DNA from: Spinacia oleracea
Lineage: Eukaryota > Streptophyta > Magnoliopsida > Caryophyllales > Amaranthaceae
NCBI RefSeq assembly: GCF_020520425.1
Contig: NC_079489.1
Location: forward strand, 81,102,810 to 81,166,809
Length of the DNA stretch: 64,000 nt
Reading direction: 5' to 3'
Positions 1 to 11,990 of the stretch are shown here, piece after piece. Position 1 is the first letter of the stretch; the number at the start of each line of letters is the position of its first letter. A model generated the notes under the pieces. It was given only the letters and a program-made list of their open reading frames with translations, ran no database searches and was not told the origin of the DNA. The translations under genes and the position numbers were made by a program.

Positions 1-104
1 CTCACTTGATCTCACTGAATTATTAACTTGTTAATTAATACTGAACCGCACTTATTAGACTTAACATAGAATGCATACTTGGACCAAGGGCATTATTTCC
101 TTCA
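1..104 (-). repeat. 3' LTR of Copia A (5' end only)
   Basis: The stretch is nearly identical to the right end of the solo LTR (about 9815-9918) and to 62590-62690. On the minus strand the LTR begins TGAAGGAAATAATGCCC. The rest lies to the left of the window. Confidence 0.85.
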
Positions 105-120
105 GTCTCCCACTTGTCCT
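105..120 (-). other. Polypurine tract of Copia A
   Basis: On the minus strand this reads GGACAAGTGGGAGAC directly before the LTR TG. The related element B has the same AAGTGGGAGAC before its 3' LTR, which fixes the junction. Confidence 0.75.
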
Positions 121-2345
121 TAGGGACAAGTGTGCATTTCCTAATTCCTTTGTCGCTCGATGCTTGCTCTTGAACATAAGGTAAGAGTTGTCATCCTTAT
201 TATGTCCAGAGGTGTTTCTCGGTTTCAGAGTTCAACTGATCAAATAAACAGATAATCATAGCCTATGATTCATCCGAGCACGGCCATGCATTTCACAGTT
301 TCTAGCTCTCCGAGTGGCCTTGTACAACTTTTAAGCATCTCATCCCGATTTATGGGAGGACAATCCCAATCTTGCGATCTTGAGATTAGACTTCGTTTGA
401 TAGGTGATTACCTGAGCGTTGCCTTTATAGCCTCCTTTTACGGTGCGACGGTTGGTCAACGTCAAAGCAACCAGTTCTCAAACAAGTAATCTCAAATCAC
501 TCAGGTATTGAGGATTCAGTGTCTAATAATTTTAATGAAATTTACTTATGACAGATTTTCATCTCTTACAGTAAAGTTTCATAGGTCTTGTCCGATACTA
601 GTCTTCCCAAAGTAAGTATCTATGCAAATGATTATGACATTGCCATGTCCACATAGTTCAAGAAACAGAACTACTAGTCATCTTGCATTCTAACCGTCTA
701 ACGTTTTCTATGCGTCCAATTTTATAGAAAACTCCGACTAGGGACCATTTTCAACCTTTGACATTCAAGTTCACTTGATAGACATTTCTTAGTCACAGGA
801 CTGGTCCTGACAGTCTATCTTGAATATATCGTCAAATTGAAGGGACTCATCATTTAATACTAAACCAAGATTAAATGGAATATGAAAATACATTTCATAT
901 ATGATAAATGTTCAACCCCATTGTTTTACAACCATGGGCCTCAAACCCATCTTTAAAACAGTTCATGGAATTCAAAGCTATGCTTGATTTCCAGTGCTAC
1001 AACGTGAGTGTTGCTTCTCACTTGTTGCATAGCTTTAGTTATCACGCTTTGCCAATCTTAACATCCTTTTCATCGAATGTTCTTCGAGATATGATGATAA
1101 GAACTTTTGAGTATGTTTATTTTGTGATCTAGTCTTTCTTGCTACATTGGTGGTTCTATGCATTTTGCAATGAAGAACCATTAAGTCAACAGACATGTGA
1201 TCTTCCCAAGTTCAATGAAGAACTCATATAAACAACTCTATTTTATTGCTTCTTAGGCAATAATTACTTTTACTTCAACTGTATAGGTTGCTAGTGATGC
1301 TTTGTTTGGATCTACTTATCCAAGCAGTTCACAGATATGTGGAAGACTCTCCAACTATATCTTAGAACATAGAAATTATTATTTTAATTTCCCACGCAAA
1401 AACTCATGGTCTTCAATCCATATTGCCATTTCAAAACACGATGCTCTTTAGCTCGTCCTTGTCAATGGTTAACTCCAAAGGGTCTTGCTTGATCCTTTGC
1501 CAGTGTTTATGCGTGTAGCATCAATATTTAGCATATCTTTATTTCCTTGAATCAAGAACTATTCCTATGTACCTTTTCAAGTACCATAAGTGTTCTTGAT
1601 CTCAATCTAGTTGATCTTCACTTAGATCAATAGAGATTGGTATATGTTCGTCATGCCTAAAGTCATACGATACGTTTTTGGCGATCCTCATATTATAATA
1701 TATACATGATAAATTCTTTTGCAGAATAATTCCCAATTGAATTCTATTCATGTAACTTTAGCTCATTCAGTTACAGTAGATACTGAATCCAACTAAATTC
1801 TTTGACATATAATATAGGTGAAGAATCTCATTAGATTCTTTGATGTTTAACTTAGTAAATGCTTATACATAGATCAAACATTCATTACTTAGATTTATTC
1901 ACATGGGTCGAATATCTCCAATGGAGTCTTTCGTGTTTGATTTAGTAAATGCCATTACTTAATCCAAAACATTAATATAAGATCTTTGTAAATAGATCTT
2001 AATACCCAGTATGTACTAAGTTTCGCCTTGGTCCATCATTGATGAATAATTTCAAATCTAAGTCATTAGCATTTGAATGTTATTTTACAATAGAGAGATA
2101 TGTGTGTGATACACACAGGACCAGTTAAGTTTTTATGTACTCCCACTAAACTTCTTATATATCTATAAGAATCATGTACATTTTATGAAACTAAAATACT
2201 TATTAGCTTCACTAAAATACATTTCTAATTCCCAATTGCTTGCTTAAATCTGTACTTAGATTTCATTAGCTAGCTTTCTTTTTCAAGCATTTATTTGGAT
2301 CCACAAATCCTATGACATACCATGTACATAGTTTATTCCAACATT
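121..2345 (-). other. 3' non-coding and decayed RNase H region of Copia A
   Basis: No frame is supported here. The first 1.3 kb corresponds to 62707-64000 of the other family-A element and, more distantly, to the 3' untranslated part of element B near 53000-53800. The stretch nearer 2345 lies where RNase H should be, but I cannot recognise its motifs. Confidence 0.5.
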
Positions 2346-2588
2346 TTATTGAGGAATTGTTTTGTCATCCAATTGCCATATGTACCAATATGCGATCATT
2401 GCTTGATTTATAGACTTGAGCATTACGATTATGCATGAGGTTTCAACACAATCCACGCCGTGAATTTGCTTGTAACCTTCAGCAACTAATCTAGCTTTGT
2501 GTGTGAACATAATTTCATGTTTGATGGTTTTTATCCTTAAAACAAACTTGCAACCAATAGGTGTGAAACTATTCTTGCAAATCAACAA
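2346..2588 (-). pseudogene. Copia reverse transcriptase fragment
   Basis: About 80 codons align by eye to the N-terminal part of a Copia RT. The recognisable blocks are FTPIGCKFVL, then KARLVAEGYKQIHGVD, then a decayed IWQLDDKT where element B has IWQMDVKT. The frame stops immediately after this, before the catalytic YVDD block. Several conserved positions are replaced, for example the acidic residue after HGVD is followed by Cys. It is a small relic of the pol gene of element A and cannot encode an enzyme. Confidence 0.75.
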
Positions 2589-5000
2589 AATTTCAATTTT
2601 GTCATCTAAACATTGAGTATGTTTTATGGCCTCTAACCATTTAAAACATTTGAGTCTATATATGGCCTCTAACCATTTTAGGGAATCTGGGTTTCGTCAT
2701 AGCTTTCTCACAGGTTATAAACTCATTAATCTATATGATAATAGTTTGACTGCAAGTTGTAGGTTTCTTCACTATCTAATAGAAGAATCGCATAGCTTTA
2801 GTGACCTGAACTCCATGTTTCTTCACTATCCAATAGAAGAATATCATAGTTCCAGTGACTTGAACTCTATGCCTACTCTGGGTATAGAACATCAAACAAA
2901 TAGAATATCAATAGCCACTTGAAAGTCCTTTGAATATTCTGTTCTCCTTGAAGCACTTGTAAAGTCTTCTAAGAGATGTCTATTCTTTAAAAGCCACTTC
3001 TAAAGTCCTTAAAGAATACGTGTTCGGATTTTATAAAGAACTTCGAAAAGCCTCCAGATTGTCCGTTCATGTTTGTTGTTCGCCTCGAAGACTTCCGAGG
3101 TCTATTTTCTCCCACTTGTCATTTTGGAAACGAATCTCCAAAAGGACATTATTTCGAGCAAACAAACATTATGTTCTCAAAAATTCGTGGTAGAAACAAT
3201 ACCCTTGTGTCTCATTTGAATAAATCATAATGAAACATATATCTATACTTGGGCCTTAGTTTGTTGAATAACAAACACTAAGCTCCCACTGAGTTTAGGA
3301 ACTCTTATGAAAAGATATTCTGAAATTACTTTTCAATAGCTTTGACGAATTTGGTTAGTTTGGTGGTAGTTGAGCATTTTGTTTTAGAAATCATAGGAAA
3401 AGTCTTTATGATTCATCATTGATCGAATCAAGTACTAATTGACTTCGATCATTCCAACGTAGATATGCCATATCTTATGGAGCTAGATTGTGAAATTACA
3501 ACACACAATCATTGATGATCATATTTGGTCTCAAGTAATCATCAACATGATCTAACCTAGATCTTTATGATTTCTTGCTAAGTGAATTTTATACTTCTGA
3601 ATCTTTGAACTAGCCAAACAGATTCAACTTATATCACATTTGAGTAAATAAACCTATATTCACTCAAATCCATGTGAAATAATAAAGTCATAAAATCTTT
3701 CTTTAGCTTTGAACTCTATCGTCTAGGCGTTCTAACAATAGTTCATATCTTTTGTTACTTTCAACAAGTAAGACTAGTTGTCTTAAATTTATCTAGAAAT
3801 CAATAAACTTTCAAAAGTCCATCAAAATAGAGCTTTTGAATGTTAACTTGTTGATATGGTCTAAGCAACAATGCCAAAGATTAGTGGAACTCAAATCAAG
3901 GGGTTGATTTGAACCTAGTAAAGTTTTATTGTTAAAGAGTTGTTTGTTTTAATCAAGCATATTGACTCAACCCGTAATTGACCATTTCATTCAAATAAAC
4001 AAACAAACATTGATTTTGTTTTCTTGAATGTGAGTCTTTCTGTGTTTGAAACAGAAATTTAGGTATGCTGATTATGGAACAAAATAGCCATTAAGTTCCA
4101 GCCTTGAAGGACTTAAAACAAACTAGATGACCCTACAACTAATGTAGCATTGCCATGCTTCATTTTTCACTTGTAGGCCATTAGTGTAGCCTAGCTTCCA
4201 TTATTTGAGTTATTACCGAAGTAAGAACCTCAAGCGGTATATGATACCAAGGAAGTTTGATTGCTAGGTCACTTCTCTTTAAACATAAACTTATAGGTAG
4301 AACCGGAATCGTAAATTCCTTTCATTTGTTCCTTTGTTTTCCTATTTCTTGTACCCTTTCTTATAGTCTTAAGAATTGAATTTTCTAGTGTTGACTTTTA
4401 TACTTTGTTAGACATGTCCAATGTCATTTTATCAAAGTTCTTACCATTTATGTTTAATATTCTGTTTCAACTAGATGATCTTACCAGAAGCTTCTAAAGT
4501 TCTCTAAGCATCGATCTATTCGAATGTCTAGGAACTAGACTCATTCGAGAATTAAATGGAAAAAGGATTTTAGGTTGTTAACCATTGGTAAAGCTGAGCG
4601 TTTAAACTCAATGCTTTATGATCTCAAAACTACATTGTATTTTGAATTCACAAGCACCAATCGGTTTGCCATTCGACTTTGAAACTCGAAAACAACCATA
4701 AAAGTTGATATAAGAAACGTACATTTTAAATTGCTCACTTTCTCTCATTTCCGTGAATCGTTCTTGGATTCACTACCAATCGAGGAAATTTACTGTTACC
4801 TTTCTAAAAGGATTTATTGCAGTGCAAGATATTCAATTATAAACAATAATTAAAACATACATTGAAGCATGCAAAGTCTAAACATTTATCATGAGTAATA
4901 ACTTGAAAATTAAAGCAATCATGCAATTTCAACAAGTTATTAGCATTTTATTCGAATTTATTGTTCCGGCAGGTGTGAATAAAATGATTCCAAGATCCTA
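2589..5000 (-). other. Degenerate gag-pol region of Copia A
   Basis: The coding part upstream of RT should lie here, but no gag, zinc knuckle, DTG protease or integrase motif is visible in any frame. Local duplications are present: a short direct repeat near 2624-2680 and a 54-bp tandem pair at 2764-2871. I see no other gene. Confidence 0.45.
2764..2871. repeat. 54-bp tandem duplication
   Basis: Two adjacent 54-bp units (2764-2817 and 2818-2871) both start TTTCTTCACTAT and end with ATG. They differ at about seven positions. The length is a multiple of three, so it may have arisen while the surrounding Copia frame was open. Confidence 0.85.
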
Positions 5001-5608
5001 AAATCATTGAAGAATTAAGCACAGTTTGTCGACTTAATCCTAAAACATCTTAGGTAAGCAAAAGCCTTTTGCTAATAGTCTAGAAACTATTCTTGGTTGA
5101 TAGGTACGTCTAAGAACTTATTAGGTAAACCTATCGATTTTGCCACGACATAAAAGGACTCCTTACTTATATCGTTGAGTTTCACCAAAACTAACATGTA
5201 CTCACAATTATTTGTGTACCTTGCCCCTTTAGGACCAATAAGTAACACCTCGCTGAGCGAAAACTATTACTAGATTGATGTAAAGGATATCCAAGCAAGT
5301 GTATATTTTGGCATGGCACCTTTTAACTCAATTTTAAGTTTGGAACTTAAGGCTCTTACTATGTTGGTTAGATTTTAAGTGAACTAAAATCCTTAATCAT
5401 GCAACATAATCAAGCTTTGATCTCATGCATATTTAAGACATATTTAAAGCAATAAATAACTTAAAGCATGCATAAGATAAATGTGATCTAGTATGGCCCG
5501 ACTTCATCTTGAAGTTTTAACTTCAAAGTCCGTCTTGAAAATCTCCGTGGGAGGCACCATTTTCTTCAAATAGGATAAGCTATAATTAAAACTAATTACA
5601 ACTATTTG

Positions 5609-5695
5609 ATGGTACGCAGACCATATTTGAATTGAAAAACAACTTTGGTACTTTAGACCAATTACATTCAAATTAATGGTACGCAGACCATATTT
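5609..5695 (-). repeat. Repeated leader dyad ATGGTACGCAGACCAT
   Basis: The sequence ATGGTACGCAGACCATATTT occurs at 5609-5628 and again at 5676-5695. Its ATGGT..ACCAT ends are complementary and could form a short stem. Diverged versions sit in the leader of element B (48182-48202 and 48235-48256), also as a pair, which suggests conservation in the 5' leader of this Copia group. Confidence 0.65.
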
Positions 5696-6279
5696 TCTAT
5701 CCTATTTGGGCCATACTAGTCACTTCATAACCTGCAAAACAGTACATATACAATATATACCATTCACCCATTCATTAACATGAATGACCCACATAGCTGG
5801 TTAGTAAGACACATTATGCATCACGTAAATATTTGTAGCAATTAATCAAGGGCACCAATAATCTACCAATTATCCAGTCCTTATTAATTCTAATCAAGTT
5901 GTTTTAACCTTAAGGATTTGTAGACCTAATCAAGAGTTTATGACTAAAAGGGCTCCCTCTTAAACCAATAAATTCATATGCTTTACTAATTTTAAACATA
6001 AAAATGTATTTCTAGTCTAACCGGAAACATACAAATTTAATTAAAATTTAAAGCTCATATAAATTTATAATTGAATCCATAAATTTAATTTAATTTCAGT
6101 CGTATTTAAATTAATTCATGATTTTAATTTTAGTAAAATAATTAGAATAAATAAAATTTATTATAATTATAATATTCAAAATTAAAATCCAAGAAAACAA
6201 TTTAAATTATTAATTTTAAAATTAATTAAAATTACGTAAACTGAAAATCTCAAATTAAAATTTCAAAACGATCTAATCG

Positions 6280-6860
6280 AACGCAACAACCCCACGCAAC
6301 GCACGCCCATGGGCCACACGCACACATCCATCGCTGCTGCTCCCCATCGCATGGCATCAATCGAACACGCGAGCTGGTGCTCGCTGCGCGCGCCAGCGCT
6401 CGATGCACGCGAGCCATCGCTCGCTGCGCTCGCTTGCCAGCGCTCGATCCATGCGAGCCATCGCTCGCTGCGCGCCTGCCTTTCCCGCACGCGAGCTTGC
6501 GCTCATCGCACGAGGCAGCAGTATGCGAGCTGGCGCTCGCTGCGCGCGAGCCATCGACGCTGTGTGTAGCGCTCGTGGCACGCGAGCTTGTGCTCGCTGC
6601 GCGCGAGACTCCGCATGCTTGCGCGAGGCAGTGCGCGCTGTGGCGCAGCACGCTTGCTGCCCACACGCGACTGCTCGTGCCTTGCTCTCGCCCCTGCCCA
6701 CACGCCCATTGCTCACAGCCCACGACACAAGGCAGGGCTGCTGCCTTGTGCTCGTGCACCATGCCCTTGCTCGCTGCATTCGTACCGCATGGGCGACGAG
6801 CTCCCTTGCTCGTCGTCGCATGCCCGCACTATACAACACCCCTTAAGGGTAACACGTAGC
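6280..6860. repeat. GC-rich degenerate repeat island in the Copia A leader
   Basis: An abrupt GC-rich island lies in AT-rich DNA. It is built from imperfect repeats of GCGAGCCATCGCTCGCTGCG-like units (for example near 6369, 6409, 6450, 6517 and 6581). Frames are open on both strands because stop codons are rare in such sequence. I do not regard any of them as genes. Confidence 0.75.
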
Positions 6861-7563
6861 GTCCATTGCTTTGTGCGTGCAAGTTATATGAGCGAGTCGC
6901 ATAAAAATTAAAAATTTATATTCAAAATTAATGACAAATTAATAAATAATATTAATTTCATAATTTTAGGGCGAAAAATCGAAAATTTATTATTTAATTG
7001 ATTTCCGATTAACATGGATTCAAGTCTAGGTCACAAAAATTTAAAATTTAACATAAATTTACAATTTTTATGGTGGTTTTTAATCATAGGTATCTAATTA
7101 AATTATAACTAATTATGAAAATCAAATTAATTCTAAATTATTCCAATTTTCAACAAATTAATCATAATTACAAATTAGATTGCATAATTAACAAGGCTAG
7201 GCATTCAAACTTGTTAAACATATACAGTAGGTCAATCAAAAATTCAAGGTTTATCAACAAGAATCGCAAATATTTAATTTAACATCTTAAATTTACGAAA
7301 TTTTGCATTCGAAAAACTAAAACCTCCGAAAAGTCATAGTTAGGCTTCGAATTTTAGAATGCCTTTTACATGCGGAATTGACACAAAAATCACTCGATTT
7401 GGATGAGTAACGAAGAAACTGCCGAAAAACTGCGTACGTATAATTAAATAAACGCAATTTGCAATTAATTAACAATTACGAAAATTAATCACCCCTTTTA
7501 ATTCTTGCAAATTTGTAATATTTAACCATGTTCATGCAATTTAGATTATGAAAATAATAAGAG

Positions 7564-7577
7564 GCTCGTGATACCAC
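7564..7577 (-). other. Primer-binding site of Copia A
   Basis: The minus strand reads GTGGTATCACGAGC next to the LTR end. TGGTATCA matches the usual plant Copia site for the initiator methionine tRNA; the last bases diverge. Confidence 0.75.
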
Positions 7578-7701
7578 TGTAAGGTTATGATTCATATGAC
7601 AAAACATAAATCATGCGGAAAAACCATAAAGCTAGGAAATCATATTATTTACACATAATCATTTAGCATAGTTTAGATGCATACACTTTGTTGCGTGCCC
7701 T
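7578..7701 (-). repeat. 5' LTR of Copia A, cut after about 124 bp
   Basis: It matches the first ~124 bp of the solo LTR at 8483 almost exactly (TGTAAGGTTATGATTCATAT onward), then stops at GCGTGCCCTC and passes into unrelated sequence. The remainder of the LTR has been lost. Confidence 0.8.
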
Positions 7702-8482
7702 CGTGCATTGGTTGTTGGAGGAACTCACTAGATCACCACTAACATTGATGAATAACAACAATATATTTTCTATATTAACAAGGCCCCCAAACAAATATTA
7801 TTTCTCCCAAATTTCTTAAGTTCTAAACTCCCAACATTCTAAACTTCTACATATATTGAAGCTGCCTCCACAAACCACCTAACATAACAGGAACCAGTTG
7901 TAAGTAATTCTAACAAAAATTAATATCTTCCAAGGAAAGTGTACACGCAGTCTTTCTCTGGAATGTGTTAGTAATTGTCCTTGGCTGCCTAAGGTAGTTG
8001 TTAACTTGTAGGAAAACTCTTTTATGCTTTAAATAAAAAATACAACCATCTGATCATTAGACGAGTGCATGCATTTAATAACAAGGGGTTCTGAATGGTG
8101 ATGTCTAACAAATCTAGGATTAGAAAGTAACAATAGCTTGAAGAGACACAACAAGAAAATTTATTTAAAGCGACTGCCTTGGAATCAATAACTTATCCTC
8201 TGTTCTCATCTCTTATTCCATATTTAACATGACTATAATAGAAATAGTGACATGTTTCTCTTTCTTAATTAGTAATTCTTCAAACACAAATAACAAAGAT
8301 ATGACATACTGAGGCAGTCCCTAATCTCTTCTCGTTGTCCTATACTCATGTAGTCATGTGAGGGGCTATGACCCTCATCCCAGATAATTCCTATCATTCG
8401 TTCATGATCATGAGTACCACTGGCGCTGAAACTCATATCATTTGTGTTCTATAGGTTATAAGGATTTCATAGAAGGATCATC
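7702..8482. other. Unassigned DNA between Copia A and the solo LTR
   Basis: AT-rich sequence with no supported reading frame or recognised repeat. It ends with TCATC (8478-8482), the left target duplication of the solo LTR, so it is older than that insertion and continues at 9924. Confidence 0.5.
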
Positions 8483-9918
8483 TGTAAGGTTATGATTCAT
8501 ATGACAAAACATAAATCATGCGGAAAAACCATAAAGCCAGGAAAGCATATTATTTACACATAATCATTTAGCATAGTTTAGATGCATACACTTTGTTGCG
8601 TGCCCTCCCTAGCTGCGCCCGAACCGAACAAGAACAAGTCTTTAGGACTCCAAGTGTCGTCCCTCCGTAGATAGTCCACAGCACGTCCGGATCCGCCTTA
8701 AGATTGACCAACTAGAATCGCCCTTAAGGTACTTAGAATTTTCGGCTATTGTAGGCAATTATATGACTGAATTTTTGCTCTCAAAAATCACTTTGAATAC
8801 TTGAATACTCGATATAAATTATGAGCCCTTAACTCATATTTATAGACCATGGAATAAGTAATCGAATCCTACTAGGATACGAATTAATTAAATTAGAATC
8901 CTAGCTAGTAGAATTCTTATTTAATTAATTTATCTTTTAGGATTAGGAATTTTAATCATTAAACAAATCCTATACTCTTTAGGTTTCGTATGTGAACACA
9001 AACTCTACACGAGCATGACCCGCAAGCGTGCAGGCCATGCCCGCGCACAGTCCACACGGCCGCTCGGCCCACGCGAGCTACAAGCCCACGCGAGCTGCAG
9101 CAATGCTCGCAGCCCACTGCTCGCAGCTGCGCGCGCTGCCACGGCCAGCTGGGCCTGGCCTTGCGCTGGGTCTGGCGTGGCCTTGGCTGTTCGTGTGGCG
9201 CGCTTGGCTTGCTGGGCGATGGCCCGGCTTCGTGCTGGGCCTTCGTCTGGCAGGCCTCGTCCGATGCTAATTCGTACGATACGCTTCCGATTAAATTCCC
9301 GATTCCGGAATTTATTTCCGATACGAACAATATTTAATATTTTCGATTCCGGAATTAATTTCCGTTTCGAACAAATATTTAATATTTCCGTTTCCGGAAT
9401 TATTTTCCGATTCCGATAATATTTTCGATTCTGACAATATTTCCGTTTCCGGCAATATTTTCGATTCCGGCAATATTTCCATTTCCGATAATATTTTCCG
9501 ATACGTACCATGTTTCCGTTTCCGGCAACATCTACGACTTGGATAATATTTATATTTCCGATACGATCCATATTTCCGTTTCCGGCAATATCATCGTTTC
9601 CGGAGTATTCATTTCTTGCCTGTGACGATCTCAGCTCCCACTGAAACCAAGATCCGTCGATTCCGAATATCCATAGATAGAGTATTTAATGCCATTAAAT
9701 ACTTGATCCGTTTACGTACTATTTGTGTGACCCTACGGGTTCAGTCAAGAGTAAGCTGTGGATTAATATCATTAATTCCACTTGAACTGAAGCGGCCTCT
9801 AGCTAGGCATTCAGCTCACTTGATCTCACTGAATTATTAACTTGTTAATTAATACTGAACCGCACTTATTAGACTTAACATAGAATGCATACTTGGACCA
9901 AGGGCATTATTTCCTTCA
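8483..9918 (-). mobile_element. Solo LTR of the Copia A family
   Basis: A complete 1436-bp LTR (TG..CA) is flanked by the 5-bp duplication TCATC at 8478-8482 and 9919-9923. No internal region is attached. This is the expected product of recombination between the two LTRs of an inserted element. It carries a GC-rich block (about 9003-9270) and an array of roughly 20-bp repeats (about 9277-9610). Confidence 0.9.
9277..9610. repeat. Array of ~20-bp AATATTTCCGATTCCGG units in the LTR
   Basis: Irregular units of about 18-22 bp alternate an AATATT core with TTCCGATTCCGG or TTCCGTTTCCGG. The same array is in the right-hand LTR at about 62088-62370. Frames across it are low complexity and not genes. 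Confidence 0.85.
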
Positions 9919-9923
9919 TCATC

Positions 9924-10281
9924 ATGAGCATGAATTCACTTCAGATCATATTGAAGCTATGCAAAACGGTTTGCACAAATGATTAAAAATAACACAATTC
10001 AGAGAAAGGACTTGTTTTAGAATCACCTAGTAAATACAATAAGAAGCAAATACTGAAACCAAAACACTGAAATAAATAGGACCCAACAAAACTAACCAGG
10101 AATAACAAACAAACAGCTATGAACTACCATAAAAGACAGATGAATAGAGTACCCTGAGTGTTGAAAATCTATAGACTATCCTTATGGTTCGCGTGATAAG
10201 ACCCTGAGTGTTAGGCCTTGATACAGTAGCTGTCAGAATTTTATTTCAAGAAAAAATTAGAACAAAATACGAGAGCGAATA
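9924..10281. other. Unassigned DNA left of the minus-strand Athila-like element
   Basis: No gene is supported. It ends with GAATA (10277-10281), the left target duplication of the Athila-like element. In the ancestral molecule it joined directly to 32657, so it probably belongs to the same older sequence as 32657-35180. Confidence 0.55.
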
Positions 10282-11975
10282 TGATAAGGTGTTTTTCCGT
10301 CGTTGAATAGAAAATCACCTCACCAAACAAAATTTATAGAACCACTAAACTAACCGGCTATATTGCTATAGCGGCAAGTATAGGGATCGTCCCATAGAAA
10401 CAGTGGTCATCGAGTTTAGATATTAAGCTAGTTTGAACAAGAGTTTGTTTGAATTATAACTAGGAAACTAAGCTATCAATTAAACGAAATTGAATCAATA
10501 AAGGGGAATGCTAGGGAGTCGGGGATAGCCTAGGGAAATCGGGGAAAACGAACTAAGAACTTAAGTAATCATGATCATGTAACGACTTGGTGTATAGGCA
10601 AATAGCATCGAATGACGAACCCGCCACCTCTCTGATGGGGAACGCGAAGCGTCTAATCTACGGAAGAGCTTTTGCCTAATCCTAGACTAAACAAACTTGC
10701 ATATAATAGGCACCACTATTCACATACACAAGTTAGGCTCACAATGTCTTGCCAAACCTAGCCTATGCAATCCAATCAAATCCCAATCAAATAGCATTTG
10801 CAACTACCACTCAATTAGGCATGGATATCCTATTACCAAATCATATTTAATTACAACAATTAATCATCAATTTAATCATCAATTTCCCCTAATTAAACCC
10901 CTAGATTCTCCCCTTTCCCTAACCTAAGGCTACTCACTACACATGCTAGAAACTAGGAAGTTCATGGATACTAAGCAAGCAAACAAGAGATTGAAGAATT
11001 AGAAAGAAAGAATCAAAGAGTAGAGCATTCAATTGAACAATCAATTCAAGAATTAAGAAAACAATTCAACTAAACCAAAGCAAAAGGAATTTCAAGAATT
11101 ATGAGAAATTAAAGAACAAAAGCAAAATGGAAAGAATTAAGAAACTAAGGAATTGAATTGAATTGCAAGAAATTAAGAAAAGATTTGAAGAAATTACAAC
11201 TTGAAGCTTCAAAGTAGAAGAGTTTCTCTCTCTAGAAATGCTCAAAATCTATTTTGGAATTCTAAAAATGTTAATCTAAAAATTGAATTGTCTAAAATTA
11301 AAAAGAAAATTCTATTTATAAGTTTCCCCAAGTAGAAGCTGAAATTCGAAAATAAGCAGCCCGCGTAGCCATTCGGTCGCACATACCCTCTGTGCGACTG
11401 AACACAGAAAACCATTCGAACAACCATTAAGTCTTGTGCGAGCAAACCAAGCGAAGACCAGTTCCTTCGTCATGTGCGACCGAACAAGAATCCATGTTCG
11501 GTCGAATGGTCTTTTCTTGGCCATGTCTTCCTTGAACACTTGATTTGGTCGAACAGCTGAACATGTGTGGGCGCACGAATTCCTGTGCGGTCGAACAGAA
11601 GTCTGTGCGGTCGTTTACCAAATTTGGGGCATTCTGCCTCCAAAATCTAGTTGTGTGCGACCGTTTAACAGAACCCCATCGCACAAAGGGGCTTTTGCGC
11701 GATCGAACAAAAAGGGTTGTTCGGTCGCACAAAGCTCCTTCTTCCTTAGTGTCATCAGCTCTCCTCTTTTCGGGCGCACGAAAATCTGTTCGGTCGCACA
11801 AGCCCCGTTTTGGCTCAATTCTACTTGTTTTCCATCACTTTTCACCATAATCACCTATAAAGCACAAGATGGAAAGAAACTTATAAAATTCATACGAAAA
11901 GCTATAAAAACTATGAAAAAGCATAATAAACTAACATGAAATCATAAGCTAAGAGCGACATTATGTCGCTCATCA
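10282..11975 (-). repeat. 3' LTR of the minus-strand Athila-like element
   Basis: 1694 bp, starting TGATAAGGTG and ending GCTCATCA on the plus strand. It pairs with 31071-32651, which lacks about 115 bp corresponding to roughly 11625-11740 here. Confidence 0.9.
11360..11815. repeat. Cluster of GTGCGACCGAACA-type motifs in the LTR
   Basis: About a dozen copies of GTGCG[A/G][C/T]CGAACA or its complement TTCGGTCGCAC lie in both orientations in this LTR segment. The other LTR has the same cluster at about 32160-32480. Related copies occur inside the element at about 27535-27685. Confidence 0.8.
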
Positions 11976-11990
11976 AACTCCCCCAAGCTA
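11976..11990 (-). other. Polypurine tract, minus-strand Athila-like element
   Basis: The minus strand reads TAGCTTGGGGGAGTT directly before the LTR. The plus-strand Athila-like element has AGCTTGGGGGAGTT at 43899-43912. Confidence 0.85.

Larger units (their letters stand above)
1..7701 (-). mobile_element. Copia element A, decayed, truncated at both ends
   Basis: Read on the minus strand this is a Ty1/Copia LTR retrotransposon. The order is a cut 5' LTR (7701-7578), a primer-binding site resembling the initiator-Met type (7577-7564), a long leader, a ruined coding region, a purine-rich tract (120-105) and the start of the 3' LTR (104-1), which leaves the window. Its ends and interior match the partial element at 61288-64000, and it is related to element B at 45467-60936. 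Apart from a short RT segment I recognise no gag, protease or integrase frame, so it is a non-functional relic. No target duplication can be tested because neither outer end is present. Confidence 0.8.

Noticed and set aside
6250..6911. Several overlapping Ala/Arg/Ser-rich ORFs of 68-170 codons on both strands
   Set aside because: They all come from one GC-rich low-complexity island where stop codons are rare. There is no motif, and frames overlap on both strands.
9005..9571. 188-codon minus-strand ORF
   Set aside because: It spans the GC-rich block and the ~20-bp LTR array. The Arg/Asn/Lys/Tyr periodicity reflects the DNA repeat.
7578..9918. Single 2.3-kb 5' LTR with an insertion
   Set aside because: The TCATC duplication around 8483-9918 and the normal LTR length of about 1.43 kb show a separate solo LTR instead.
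11360..11815. Transcription-factor binding array of a host gene
   Set aside because: The cluster is wholly inside an LTR, present in both LTRs, with no host gene nearby.
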